Shown in pieces: positions 46,708-59,380 of a DNA stretch of 64,000 bases. The position numbers and the translations under genes are program-made. Positions within the stretch are counted from its first letter, which is position 1; every line of letters begins with the position of its first letter. The DNA is from Echinarachnius parma (Eukaryota > Echinodermata > Echinoidea > Clypeasteroida > Echinarachniidae), in NCBI GenBank assembly GCA_037951105.1, contig JBAMJV010002987.1:1-64000 (forward strand). The letters are read 5' to 3'. The notes under the pieces were generated by a model, which was given only the letters and a program-made list of their open reading frames with translations, had not been told where the DNA came from and searched no databases.

Positions 46708-47882
46708 GGGGGGGGGGGGGGGGGGGGCATGAACGTTGATAGGTCATGCTTAGGCCTACATACATTGAACGTTATATGAATTTGAAATATCCTTATATAC
46801 ATTCATTACAAATTGTCCTCTCATGTTCGTTCCTGTGAGTTGATTCATCTGTTTGAATTTTCACTAACAACGGGGACAGGGCTTCGTGGGGTGGGATCCC
46901 CTGTACACACCTCATATAAAATACAGTCACATTGTCTTTTTTTGGCGGCGTTTTCATAGGATTCACCTTCATTATTATTCTCATGAATATTCAACTATTC
47001 ATGACCATCATTTGCATTCCTGAATACTGTCTTCCTTTCGTAGTTTGGGAGCGCTCTTTAAAAACAAGACAGCAGCAAGACATCGATAGGTGCTTCACAG
47101 CGGGTTTCTACGGTATGCGATCAAATAACTCCGCATGAAGCCTTATAATAATTTGAGGTCATACGAGATTGCGCCGTAGCGGCCGAACGAATGAGGTTAA
47201 GAATTTCACAAACGGCAGAATATAATTATTTCCAACAATGATAACATTCACATACCCGGTGAGATAGGTATTATGTTAGAGGGAAAGGGGGGGGGGGGGG
47301 GGGGCATGAACGTTGATAGGTCATGCTTAGGCCTACATACATTGAACGTTATATGAATTTGAAATATCCTTATATACATTCATTACAAATTGTCCTCTCA
47401 TGTTCGTTCCTGTGAGTTGATTCATCTGTTTGAATTTTCACTAACAACGAACGGGGACAGGGCTTCGTGGGGTGGGATCCCCTGTACACGCCTCATATAA
47501 AATACAGTCACATTGTCTTTTTTTGGCGGCGTTTTCATAGGATTCACCTTCATTATTATTCTCATGAATATTCAACTATTCATGACCATCATTTGCATTC
47601 CTGAATACTGTCTTCCTTTCGTAGTTTGGGAGCGCTCTTTAAAAACAAGACAGCAGCAAGACATCGATAGGTGCTTCACAGCGGGTTTCTACGGTATGCG
47701 ATCAAATAACTCCGCATGAAGCCTTATAATAATTTGAGGTCATACGAGATTGCGCCGTAGCGGCCGAACGAATGAGGTTAAGAATTTCACAAACGGCAGA
47801 ATATAATTATTTACAACAATGATAACATTCACATACCCGGTGAGATAGGTATTATGTTAGAGGGAAAGGGGGGGGGGGGGGG
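46708..47882. repeat. 581-bp tandem duplication bounded by G runs
   Basis: The segment CATGAACGTTGATAGGTCAT to the next G run occurs twice, with an offset of 581 bp (46932 and 47513 start the same 68-codon frame). G runs at 46708-46727, 47288-47303 and 47867-47882 mark the edges. The copies differ by a four-base insertion (ACGA near 47449) and a few substitutions. It duplicates part of the right arm of the foldback element. Confidence 0.85.
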
Positions 47883-47939
47883 GCTATCTCCCAGCCTCCA
47901 TATCGAGAATCCTGCCTCATGCTGTACTGTATATGAAGA

Positions 47940-48115
47940 ATGACTTACATGTTTGAGCTAGGAAGAGAATGGGAAGATAACGTCATAGAATCGACAGGCT
48001 TAAAGCTGGGTGACTCTACGAGGGAAATAAATGCCATAGAAGGATGGAGGAAGCTTTTTGCCAAGCCACTGGTGGCGCCTTTACAACCATTTAGGCTCGG
48101 GATAGGTGAGGTTAG
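47940..48115 (+). mobile_element. LINE reverse-transcriptase C-terminal scrap
   Basis: The plus frame reads REWEDNVIESTGLKLGD then EGWRKLFAKPLVAPLQPF, closely like the C-terminal signature RWEDNVKEWTGL...WRKLV...PQR of many invertebrate LINE polymerases. Only this tail is present. It sits between the 581-bp duplication and the next foldback element. Confidence 0.6.
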
Positions 48116-48151
48116 GTCTAGGCCGCTCTCTTCGTGCCACTCACGGGTGTC

Positions 48152-49363
48152 GGCGCACAATCTGTCTGGGCGGATAGCCTGTCCGGGCTAGCATATCCTG
48201 ACGGATTCGTCAGCTTGTGCTAGGATATTCTGTCGGACGGATATACTGCTCCTAGAGACAAGTTATACTAGTACAGACTGCCCTCATACTGATATAAAGG
48301 AGTATATAGTATTACCTCCTCGGTTTGAGGTGGTTTAATTTAATATGAACAAAGAATGGGACTACTATGGGGAGGGGAGAAAGGAGGAGAGCATCGTAAT
48401 GTTTTATGGATGGCTAGGGATAGCCAAGGGGGGGGGGGGGGGGGGGTGGTAGTTAAGGGGATATAAAGGAGTATAAATTACCTCCTCGGTTTGAGAGGGT
48501 TTAATTAAATATGAACAAAGAATGTGACTACTATGGGGAGGGGAGAAATGGGAAGAGCATTGCAATGTGTCCTGGATGAGCAGGGGTAGCCAAGGGGGGG
48601 GGGGATATAACGGAGTATATATATATATTACCTCCTTGGTTTAAGGGGGCTTCATTAAATATGAACAAAGAATGGGGCTACTATGGGGAGGGGAGAAAGG
48701 GGAAGTGCATTCTGGACGGCTGTGGGTAGCCAAGGTGTAGCCGGGGGGGGGGGGGGGGGGGGTTGCTGGTTAAGGGGATATAAAGGAGTATATTTTTACC
48801 TCTGCGGTTGAGGGGGTTTAATTAAATAGCAGTCCTATTCACTGTTCATATTACTTTAATTAAACCCCCTCAAACCAAGGAGGTAGTATATACTCCGTTA
48901 TATCCCCTTAACCCGCACCCCCTAGCCATCCATAAAACATTGTTATGCCATCCTCCTTCTCCCCTTCCCATAGTAGTCCAAACCCCCTCAAACCGAGGAG
49001 GTAATATATTATACTCCGTTATATCCCCTTATCCAGCAACCCCCCCCCCCCCCCCCCCTCCCCCTTGGCTACCCCTAGCCATCCATAAAACATTACTATG
49101 CTCTACCCCTTTCTTCCCTCCCCATAGTAGTCCAATTCTTTGTTCATATTGAATTAAACCGTCCAAAGATCAGCGAAATGTGTTATACATAAACCGAATG
49201 GGGACACAGTATCCGACAGACTGATTATGCGTCGACGGGCCAACGTTATACAGAATAATACGGCCCCAGACAGCTCATCATAGCACAAGCTGACGAATCC
49301 GTCATGATATGCTAGCATATCCTGCGGCCCGGACAGGCTATCCGCCCAGACAGATTGTGCGCC
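48152..49363. mobile_element. Foldback element with inverted minisatellite arms
   Basis: Outer inverted repeats of about 90 bp: GGCGCACAATCTGTCTGGGC, GGATAGCCTGTCCGGGC and GACGGATTCGTCAGCTTGTG on the left, and their inverses at about 49270-49363. Inside, a unit of about 130-180 bp (ATATAAAGGAGTATA, TACCTCCTCGGTTTGAG, CTACTATGGGGAGGGGAG, then a G run) repeats about four times at 48295-48835. It is then repeated about twice in the opposite direction at 48850-49170. This architecture is that of Foldback-type elements. No coding sequence. Confidence 0.8.
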
Positions 49364-49489
49364 CCCTATTTCCCCACCAGTATGCTAAGCAGCCGCTTCT
49401 GTTGTCGACGTCGATATGTTTGATACATATACTGTAGGTTTTTATTTGATGCAATTTGGCTTGGAACCGATAGGATAGAACACACCCCG

Positions 49490-50043
49490 TGTTCACACAC
49501 AAAAATGTCATCCCTTAATCATGACTAAAGAATCAGCAGCTGACTATAGAATCAGCTGCTGATTAGCTATAGGATGAAATTCGTGTGTCTGAACGCTGAT
49601 TAACGAAACGACGTATTGTTAGTCATGACTAACGAAACACGGGTTTTATCGTCGTTTCGTACGAGAGCTGACTATAGAATCACGCTCTTTTCGTGTGTGA
49701 ACAACGTTCGCTCGCTTAATCATGATTAGCTATACGACTCGTAACTAACTGGGCGTGGCTTAACGTGATCGTTCGCGCGCACAGCGCAGCTCAGGGAGAC
49801 AGAAACGGGTTGGTTTGTTTATTCATAATTATATGGACAGCAGACAGAAAAAAGACAACACATTGCGCAGTAGCAAGCTGCGCACTTATACGATGTTCGG
49901 TGCACCTGGAAGCCAGCTGTTGTGGAATATTGGCTTTGTGTGTGAACGTAAGAGGTAGTTTGGTTTAATCAAGGAGGTACTATCCTTGTAGTACCTCCTT
50001 GGTTTAATCATGATTAAGGGATGAAAATGTTTGTGTGTGAACA
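49490..50043. mobile_element. MITE with TGTTCACACAC ends
   Basis: 554 bp with inverted ends of about 40 bp (TGTTCACACACAAAAATGTC with ATCCCTTAATCATGA, and the inverse at 50005-50043). Palindromic TTAATCATGATTA-type words and CTATAGAATCA words recur inside. No clear target duplication. Confidence 0.75.
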
Positions 50044-50208
50044 TTATCGTAATGCTACCAACGGCCAATAACCCCTGGTATTTGGACGACAGAAACAACA
50101 ACAGGCATGCAAACGATCGAGCAGACCACAGGAGGATGAACGCACCCGCGCGCACGGGGACTCGATTGTCACGACTGAGTCTGTGATACATACCTCTGCT
50201 GATAACCT

Positions 50209-51750
50209 GTGGCCATATTCATAAAAGCCCGATAGCCTATCTGTCAGCTAGGGCTTATCTCCTTGCCAAAATGCCACTTTGGACGATAACTAGCGGGGAA
50301 CTCACAAAACTCGCTTGGGTGATCACCTTTGTTTTCACAAACCAGTGCACAACACACACGTGCATGGATACGTATTTAGTAATGTGTGTAGATTTTGCAC
50401 GCTGTCTATGCCCTTACCATATTGACCAATCAACGAGCGTCTAAGCCCTGTAATACAATAGCCATTTAAAATCTTCGTAGCGGGTTGCTAAATCGTAATT
50501 CAAGAAGCACTGCTAACCATACCGATAACAAGCTAACAACTCGAATGATCTAATTTATTCATCGTGGCTGTCATGGTAACATTCCATCTGTTGCATGTTT
50601 GTTTGACATCGCATAAAAGCGCAGTTTACTCGAACGTGTGAATGAACGAATTGTTCCTTATTGTTCCAATCATAAAAGCGTCTTATTGAGTTTGTTATGT
50701 GTTCTACAACGGTAACTTGTGTCCAAAACAAAAAGCTTGCTATAATTCCGTAAGGGTGTTACTGTAGATATGAGCGTGAGTAGGAATGATGGTTTTTTCC
50801 GGGGGGGGGGGGGGGTGGGGGGGGGGGGGGGGAGGGATCACGCGTAAGCACATGTTTTCATAGCCACCCTAATGAAGTAAAACCAAATACATCTCCCTCC
50901 TCATTACGATCAAGCTCCGCCACGCTTAAAATATGATAACATGACAAGGGAAACTATTCAATTGCAGTGAAAACAGAAACGAAATTGCATTAAATAGTAT
51001 TATATAGATAGATTAATCAAAACAGAATTGAAATCACATAAAATCAATCCGAACTGCAAAAGTAAGCTAATATGTCACAACAAGGACAAATAAAGGCAAA
51101 TCACTCTCCAGATAAAAACATGTAATTTAAGCTGATAAAAGATGTTATTACTGAAGTACAAGGATGCTATGACAAACACGGAAAAGTATGTTACTTGGGG
51201 AACTATTTTGAACTAACATCACGCTATCATAAACAACTCTAATATCCCTTATTCGAATATTCTCCTTGCCATGTTCACGATCGCGCCACACGCATATACA
51301 CACAAAAACCGGGCAGATTGTTACTTGCTAGCAATTTAGAGGTACATCAGAGTACCTCTAAATTTTTGTTCCAGTGTCGCTAAAATTTGTCCTATCTGGC
51401 TTTGGTGAATAAGAAAAAATTAGCTGGGTGTTAGGTCGTCATTCAACTTCACGCCTTTGTTGTAAGTCCAACAAAGCTCTATTCAGAACGTCCCGCATAA
51501 ATAGATTTCAATGCATTTAGTCGGCACCGCAGATCTATTGTTGTAATTGTTCGCATTTCGACTAACAATGTCGTGTAATACCAAATGATTGTGGAATTTA
51601 GACAGATGGGTTGTCATGCTAGGCCAGGCCTTGACTACGATAGTGAATTTAGCCTATCGGCCTTTTGTGAATACCAGTTAAGCCTAGCGGACATCGAAAT
51701 CGTAATTTGATCAACCAACTAGCTTATCGGGGTTTTATGAATATGGCCAC
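50209..51750. mobile_element. DNA element with GTGGCCATATTCATAAAA ends
   Basis: GTGGCCATATTCATAAAAGC at the left is mirrored at 51731-51750, and CCCGATA continues the match. Length 1.54 kb. The interior has G runs at 50802-50833 and AT-rich sequence but no transposase frame. Probably non-autonomous. Confidence 0.7.
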
Positions 51751-52778
51751 TGATATCTAATTTAGCTAATCGACTTGATACCAATCAGGCATGCACTACA
51801 TCCGAACATCTCAGTTCACTCACGGCCATAGTGATTGCCGACAGAAAATGGCAAGCTACATGTATACGTCTATCATCCATTGGTGAACCACGATGCAAAT
51901 GAAGAGATACTTGGTATGACTTAGGGAGAAGGGGGGAAGAGTGGGCCATGCATCTCGGTTGGAATTCATATTTCACTTATACTCCACCCCCGTAAAGAGA
52001 ATGTTGTAGCGCAACTTTAGATAATACAATTTCGCACTGTCCCCCCCCCCCCTTCTCGGGAAACACGATCCTTGCTGCCCCCTCCCCCATTTTGGGTTGA
52101 CTAGTGACTTGCCACTGGATGGAGCATGCGGACAGGTGCTGGTGATATTGGATAACATTTTTATACAAATAATATTTATGATATATTTTTATCTATCCCT
52201 ATTTTTATTATTTCTCCATACAAACATGCAACCCGACGCTATGCCAGAGTAAACAGTACATTGTATGCATGGTATGCGATAACCTATAGATGAAAGTGCA
52301 GAGCGATAACTCCATAGTACTAAAAGCGTTTCTACTTACATGACCACCATGATGAGATTGTATGTAAATGTTCTCTAACCAGAGAGGTGGGCCTATCTTG
52401 TACTATAACTAGCCGCCGTTACGGCTGGGGTCCCAGTGCTAGCCCAGCAGGCAGTCATAGTTAATTTAATTGTGTCACCTGTCAAAACTTGCACGAACCT
52501 ATTTTGCGTCCGTCTATCAAACACAAACAGGCACTACCAACAGAAAGAACCGGAACACATTGAAATAGCGTACTTTACTTTCGATTTTGTATAATATAAG
52601 TAGTATAATTTATCATGTTTGAAAATTTGGAAAATAAATAAATCAAATCAAAATAATAGTAGCTTAGTACTAGTATCCCTAATTGAAGTGGTGTATGTAT
52701 GAACTTTAGAGTTTTAAGTATTTCTGTTGTTAAACCTACCAGCAATTGTAGAAAAATATGTTAACAGTGATTACTATA
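51751..52778. other. No gene seen
   Basis: Mixed sequence with a C run near 52040. An AAATAAATAAATC stretch near 52632 may be the tail of a small retroelement. Confidence 0.4.
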
Positions 52779-53209
52779 CAGGGTGCCCCCCCCCCAAAAA
52801 AAAAAAAAAAAAAAAAAAAAAAACGGAACGGGGTACTTGCCATAACAAAGGAAAATGATGACTAGATTCATGGGATAGGGCATGTTTTAAAAAACTATAC
52901 CAAGAACAGTCATTTTGATTGAGTAATATCGACTTAGGAGATATGTCTTAAGTGAGATATGTCTTAATTGAGATGTCTTAAGTGAGACAATGTCAGGTTC
53001 CCATTTTGTCAATTTTTACCAAGTCAGTGCCTGATAAATCGCACTTACAGCCTGTCATAATATCGAACAAAAAATACTCTACCAAAATTACTGTTCTTCG
53101 TATAATGTTTCTTTGTAATACTAAAAGACGCACTATCCCGTGAACCTAGTCATCATGTTCCTTTATAATGGCAAGTATACCCAGTTCCTGTTTTTGGGGG
53201 CTCACACTG
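52779..53209. mobile_element. TA-flanked MITE with CAGGGTGCCCCC ends
   Basis: Bounded by TA at 52777-52778 and 53210-53211. Ends are CAGGGTGCCCCCCCCCAAAA and the inverse TTTTTGGGGGCTCACACTG. Further pairs are GGTACTTGCCATAACAAAGG with CCTTTATAATGGCAAGTATA, and GATGACTAGATTCATGGGAT with its inverse. The left end has expanded to a 26-A run. Tc1/mariner-like by target and ends. Confidence 0.8.
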
Positions 53210-54617
53210 TATTGTGTGACCGAAATTACGTATCCGTTCACAGCAGTCACTTAGGAGGTTATGATACACTTGTTCACATATCCGGGAACGGAATTCAATA
53301 TTTTTTCTGTTTTTAGGGTTCCTTAAACACAGTTAATTAGCTTTAAAAAAGCATACCTGCTTCCGTGAATGTTTCCCCGACCCATGCAGTCGCAAAATAT
53401 TGAATTTAGTAGCCCTGCTCGTCGTATGTAATCTGGTCATCTGTAAAGTTGCAAACAGATGCATCGAGGAATTTAGCCAAACGGAATTCAAAGCATTCCA
53501 TGGGGAACGTTGCTTAAAGGACCTAAATAATACAACGTACTTTGACACTTATTCCATAGTTGATGACTTGAAACATAGGTCTGCCAAAAAAAAATCCATG
53601 AAAATAAACACAGTAGTGATTTAAAACTAGTTTTCTGATGCCAAATCTCACTTAGCAGCCAGTTTACGCCCCACCCACATTTAGGGTCCGGAATCGGCAG
53701 CGTGATCGACATGTTATTGACAATGCATTGGCTTACGTCATGACGCGTCATCTACAGAATTTAGTTCATTAGTTCGTTCTTTAGATGACGTCACATTTTG
53801 GCGATTTAAAAAGGGGTGTTCCCAGGACAATTAGATATTTACTAATTACCCCAAAATTGATTGATTTCATGAGAAATGACTGCCAAATTCTTTTTCTTCG
53901 GGAAAAATTACATATATAGAGAGCCGAATTGTGAAAATTAGGCCATCTAGACGCTGTAGTTCCTTTAATTTCTCAGTATGCAGTCGCGTGATTACGACGT
54001 ATATAATGAGAACCAGCGCGGATCTGTCGTAACCTCCCAGTCCGAAGCTCCAAGAAGTATCCTCACCAGGGCCCCAATACTCATTAAATATTTGCAAATA
54101 AAAGGATTTCCTACACAGTAGGTTTGCGGTAGCACCATGTAACATAAGTAAAGATCTGTAGTTCTGAAAAGGAATTACATTTTGCGCTTAGAAACATTGT
54201 ATTAAGCGCTATATAAATGTAATATATTATTATAATTGTTTTTATTACTGAAAAGGACTGTGGTAGGCCTGTAAAGGTCTGTTGGTAATTTATTATTGAG
54301 CTTGTATAGTGGGCTATGTACAAAGTCTATGGGGATTTCTGAATCTCGTAGTGAACGGGTTATGCGCCGACCGGCGTAAGTTTGTTGTATATAGGAGGGT
54401 AATATGCTATATAAGGGGGCTACACACAGGTCGACGGTCCGTCGTATTGCTTGTTGCCACCGTATCCCTTTGATCAAGATGATCAAATTGAACTGAGCTA
54501 GTGTGTGTTAAAGGCCCAATCCCATAAACCAAGAAGTATGCAACAAGAGATCATTTTAGTTGCCAGCTAGGTTAAACTGATACGGGAAAGTGCTTATCCA
54601 GTTAGTCAAAGACTTAA
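53210..54617. other. No gene seen; repeat fragments
   Basis: A possible weak TTAA-flanked element lies at 53518-53964 (AGGACCTAAATAA and TGTAGTTCCT ends, poor pairing). The AGCGCTATATAAATG tail motif is at about 54205. Positions 54298-54362 are an inverted match of 33137-33215. Confidence 0.4.
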
Positions 54618-55152
54618 AGGGGTAGTTTAGTTTTGGTAGAGAGGGCGCTGCACATCACAATTTTGTTGTGAGGTAAAGAAAAACTGAGTGTCGAATTTGA
54701 GAGAACATGCAATTTTAATGGCAGAATAAACTTTATTTGGTCAAAATCGACCCAGAAACGGCTGAAATATCAATAAATATATCTGATCTTATAATTATTT
54801 GGGGCCCAAATAATTAGACGATTTTTCAAAAAATGAAAAAAATGCTTGCACTTTATCAAAGATTTTCAAAAGTGTTTTTTAAATAGTTGTTGATGATCTC
54901 TCTATTTTAATCATTATTTCAATAAAACATCACATGCATAATTTTGTATGAAAAATGGTTGAAACCAATGCCTTTTTAGAAAGCGCCCTCTTGTGTTTTA
55001 ATGGCTCTTTTTGAATGATAACGGGCTTTTTACTTAGTCGTTTGTAATTTTGTATACCTTTCGAGCATGGTGGAGTTATAATTATTAGTTTATAATGTTA
55101 CTGTCCAGGTTTGGTTACTAAAGTTCAGCCTTACCAAAACTGTACTACCCCT
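54618..55152. mobile_element. TTAA-flanked MITE, family A, complete
   Basis: 535 bp with TTAA on both sides. Ends are AGGGGTAGTTTAGTTTTGG and CCAAAACTGTACTACCCCT. Closest to the copy inside the LINE at 29808, but in the opposite orientation. Confidence 0.88.
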
Positions 55153-56269
<1,117 letters not shown>

Positions 56270-56648
56270 AGGGATCTAGTAACTTTGTTGACATGTGCAA
56301 AAAGTGATGAAGGGTTGATGCAATGTATATTGTTGTTATCTCATATGTCCACTGGGTATTGTGTGAAAATGTCAAGTCAAATGGACATTGCATGGCCAAG
56401 TAATGAGCGAAAATGCAAAGTGATATTCACTAACTCACTGCACTCACTTTGTAAACGGTAAGAAAAACTCCGGGGGAGTTTTTCTTATCTGAATACTTCA
56501 ATCGTACATATCTTTGTAACGAAAGGGAAATTTTAAAAACCGATACCGGTCCCATGATTTTATTGTTAATACAAATACAACAAGGTATGATGGAACCGCT
56601 AGAATTAAAATTTTATTTTGAGGTTTTGGACAATGTTACTAAGTCCCT
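56270..56648. mobile_element. TTAA-flanked MITE, family C
   Basis: 379 bp with TTAA on both sides. Ends AGGGATCTAGTAACTTTG and the inverse of AGGGACTTAGTAACATTG. In the middle, AAGAAAAACTCC and GGAGTTTTTCTT form a near-perfect hairpin (56459-56489). Shares only the TTAA-AGGG start with family A. Confidence 0.75.
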
Positions 56649-56965
56649 TTAAATAACCACCGCGTTCTGGTTCCGTGGTTGGAGTTGGCAGTGCACATGA
56701 TCACGGACCTGGTTTTGCGATTTGAAACTCGAGCACAACGAACTACAGTAAACTGCATACGTGGAGATGATAATAATAAGGATCGTATAGAAGTTTGACG
56801 ATGAAAAATTAAGATGGGAAACGAAGAGGCATGGGGTGCACAGAAGAGAAAAGAAGACTTTTTGAACCGTCAAAGTCGATTTGCTTCTACATCCAATATA
56901 TCAAAAGTTATTTCCCCCCATTAGAAACAAAAATTGAATTAAAAAAGGAGTATAGGGAATATTAA

Positions 56966-58599
56966 AGTGACACAGGTAAAGTGTCTAACTCCACGAAAAA
57001 TACTTGGAGCTTACTCGTTTCTCTTCTGCCGTGTTGTTTAGCTTATGGTAAGAGAAGGATAAAATAGGGTTCGGTTTTTTCAAATGTCCCTTTAGTATGA
57101 AGATAATTATCATTGAAAATCATTATTTCAAAAGCGTTAGCTAACGGTATTGATAAAAAGTACAATTGACGTCGCTGAATACGTCCTGCCAGCGCGCGTG
57201 AGAAATTTTCCCGACCCACTGAACTTTGAGCCTATACAGAGCGTATCAAAAAAAGCTTTACACTTTTGAAATTTTTTTCAAGATTACATTTTTATATATT
57301 TATAAGATTTTTTCATGTCGATGGATGCCCAATGGTCTCATCTATCAAATGCCACTAACAAAACAAATTTTCGTTCACGCTTGGGCGAACACTGACTGTT
57401 TTTGTACAGAGTGTCAAAAATGGCTTGCGCCAATTTGAAAGAAGAGGGACAATTAAACCAGGAGACCGAATAAGTACTCCCATTCAAACAAATTGCTCTT
57501 TGCCATGAATTTAAGATTATTTTATGATAGTGTAATCATTTTGTGGCAATTTTCTATCATAATTTAAATGATTTCATTGCTTTATGCATGGGTTAGAATA
57601 AATAAGCCATAGATTGATAGATAATAAAAGGATTTGCATCCTTAATGACAAAATTTCCAGCCTGTCCTCATTAACGATGCAAATCCTTTCATTGAGTGTG
57701 ACACATACAAAAGATGACCCAGAAGCATGCATGAATGGATGATGGATGGATGGATGGATGGATGGATGGATGGATGGATGGATGGATTGATTGATTGATT
57801 GATTGATTTCTCATTGATTGATTGATGAATCGGTTGAATGATTTGAAGATTAATTGATTTGGTACTTTTTGAATGAATGACTGGCATGTGGTTTTGATGT
57901 GCCTGTGCTTTAAAAAAGTTCTTGAAGTAATTACCCATTATTGATTCTCATCCATGCATATAAAACAATGAAAGCAGTTAAATTATGATAGAAAATTGCC
58001 ACAAAATTATTAAACAATCATAAAATATTCTTAAATTTATGGCAAAGAGCAATTTGTTTGATTGGGAGTACTTATTCAGTCTGCTGGTTTAATTGTCCCT
58101 CTTCTTTCAATTTGGCGCAAGCCATTTTTGACACTCTGTACAAAAACTGTCAGTGTTCGCCCAAGCGTGAACGAAAATTTTTTTTGTTAGTGGCACTTGA
58201 TAGATGAGACCATTGGGCATCCATCGACATGAACAAATCTTATAAATATATACAAATGTAATGTTGACAATTTTTTCAAAAGTGTAACGCTTTTTTTTAT
58301 ACGCCCGGTAGTGTGCGCAAATTCCATGAATTCCGTACCGTCTGTAGCCGTACTACGTTACACGGATGCGGATATCGTCAAGATCAAACGGATGATTATT
58401 ACTGCAACAAATCTACAACAGACCATCAGTATTCGGTGATAAAATATGAACTCAATAGCCTATTCGTCTTTTCACTAGGTAAACAGTGTTCGTTTTTTTT
58501 CAAACTTTCACAAATCTTTCAATTTTATAATGATATTGATATAGGATTGAAGTGTCAAATGTCAGTTTGTGCAATATCTGACACTTTACACGGATCACT
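56966..58599. mobile_element. TTAA-flanked element, family B, interrupted
   Basis: Left end AGTGACACAGGTAAAGTGTC after TTAA; right end GACACTTTACACGGATCACT before TTAA. The left 180 bp match 31231-31410 and the right 170 bp match 35925-36091, which joins those two partial copies into one family. A TA-flanked element (57238-58308) sits in the middle. Confidence 0.75.
57238..58308. mobile_element. TA-flanked element with 350-bp inverted repeats
   Basis: The left arm at about 57238-57595 is mirrored by about 57950-58308. Pairs include GCGTATCAAAAAAAGC, GATGGATGCCCAATGGTCTC, GTTCACGCTTGGGCGAACAC and TGGCAATTTTCTATCATAAT. TA lies at both edges. The core is a GGAT/TGGA and TTGA tandem array plus a short hairpin (AAAGGATTTGCATC and its inverse). 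Tc1/mariner-like by ends and target; no transposase. Confidence 0.85.
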
Positions 58600-59380
58600 T
58601 TAAAGGAGGGGGGAAATCCCGGCTTTGATTCAGGTTTATAGCTTTTAATATGTGCCTTTATTGATATACCACACTCTTTTTTTCAAAGAAATCCTTAAGT
58701 TGGGCAAAAAAGGTAAATTTCATGCAACTTTTTTGCTTTATTTCGCATCGGCGTTCCATGCTCCTAAAAAAGTTATTTATAGCAGAGCGGGAATTTGCGC
58801 ACGTGCAACCCGGATCATGACATCACAAGCAGACCGCAACGTGCAGGAACGTGCATGATTTACATGCAGAGCCTATGTCTTGCTAGAAAAACAAACTCGT
58901 TTTTGCTTATAAATTGAGGCTTAACTGAAAATGCCTAGAATTGCTAAAAAATGAATTGTATCAGGATGCAGCTACACCTCTGAGTGTATATCGTCCATGA
59001 TATAAACTTAAACAAATGTTGGCAAATATTGACACAAATGGAAATAATATCTCCCTGTCAACGTGAGTATTGCACGCAGCGTGTACGTCTATGACCGAGC
59101 TAAACTGCGATTGCCTGCATGTGACGTCACAAAGATGACGTCATTTTTTTTCTCGCCCGGACTCATTTTTTTTACGGGGGTTCCGAAAGTGAATTTTCAA
59201 GTTGATTTTTTTATTTTACCGGGTTTTCCCACGTGGAAAATATGTTTTTATTAGTAATCTTCATGAAAATCTACCTTAGATACAGTAAAACACAATTTTG
59301 AGGCAGTTTTCTTGTCACCATACCTTTATATGGTATAGGCATACACGTGCATATAAAACGCATAGCAAAGTAATGTTTGT
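58600..59380. other. No gene seen
   Basis: AT-rich with scattered T runs; open frames lack recognisable motifs. Confidence 0.45.

Larger units (their letters stand above)
44675..47120. mobile_element. Large foldback element with long inverted arms
   Basis: The left arm (about 44675-45520) is mirrored by the right arm (about 46395-47120). Paired landmarks: ACCGTAGAAACCCGCTGTGA, GGGATCCCACCCCACGAAG, TAAACGTTTACCACCCTACA, AAAGGGTAAATG, and GACAATGCTTG with CAAGCATTGTC. Each arm holds a C or G run of about 20. The centre is AT- and A-rich and holds a tRNA-like segment. Arms have diverged, with indels, so it is not a fresh palindrome. No transposase is visible. Confidence 0.75.

Noticed and set aside
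47940-48191. Host gene of 83 codons
   Set aside because: Matches a LINE polymerase tail signature rather than a host protein.
48295-49170. CRISPR-like array
   Set aside because: Units are 130-180 bp, imperfect, in both orientations, and inside terminal inverted repeats in an animal genome.
53518-53964. Fourth TTAA-flanked element
   Set aside because: Ends AGGACCTAAATAA and AGGAACTACAGCG pair poorly; not enough to call without other copies.
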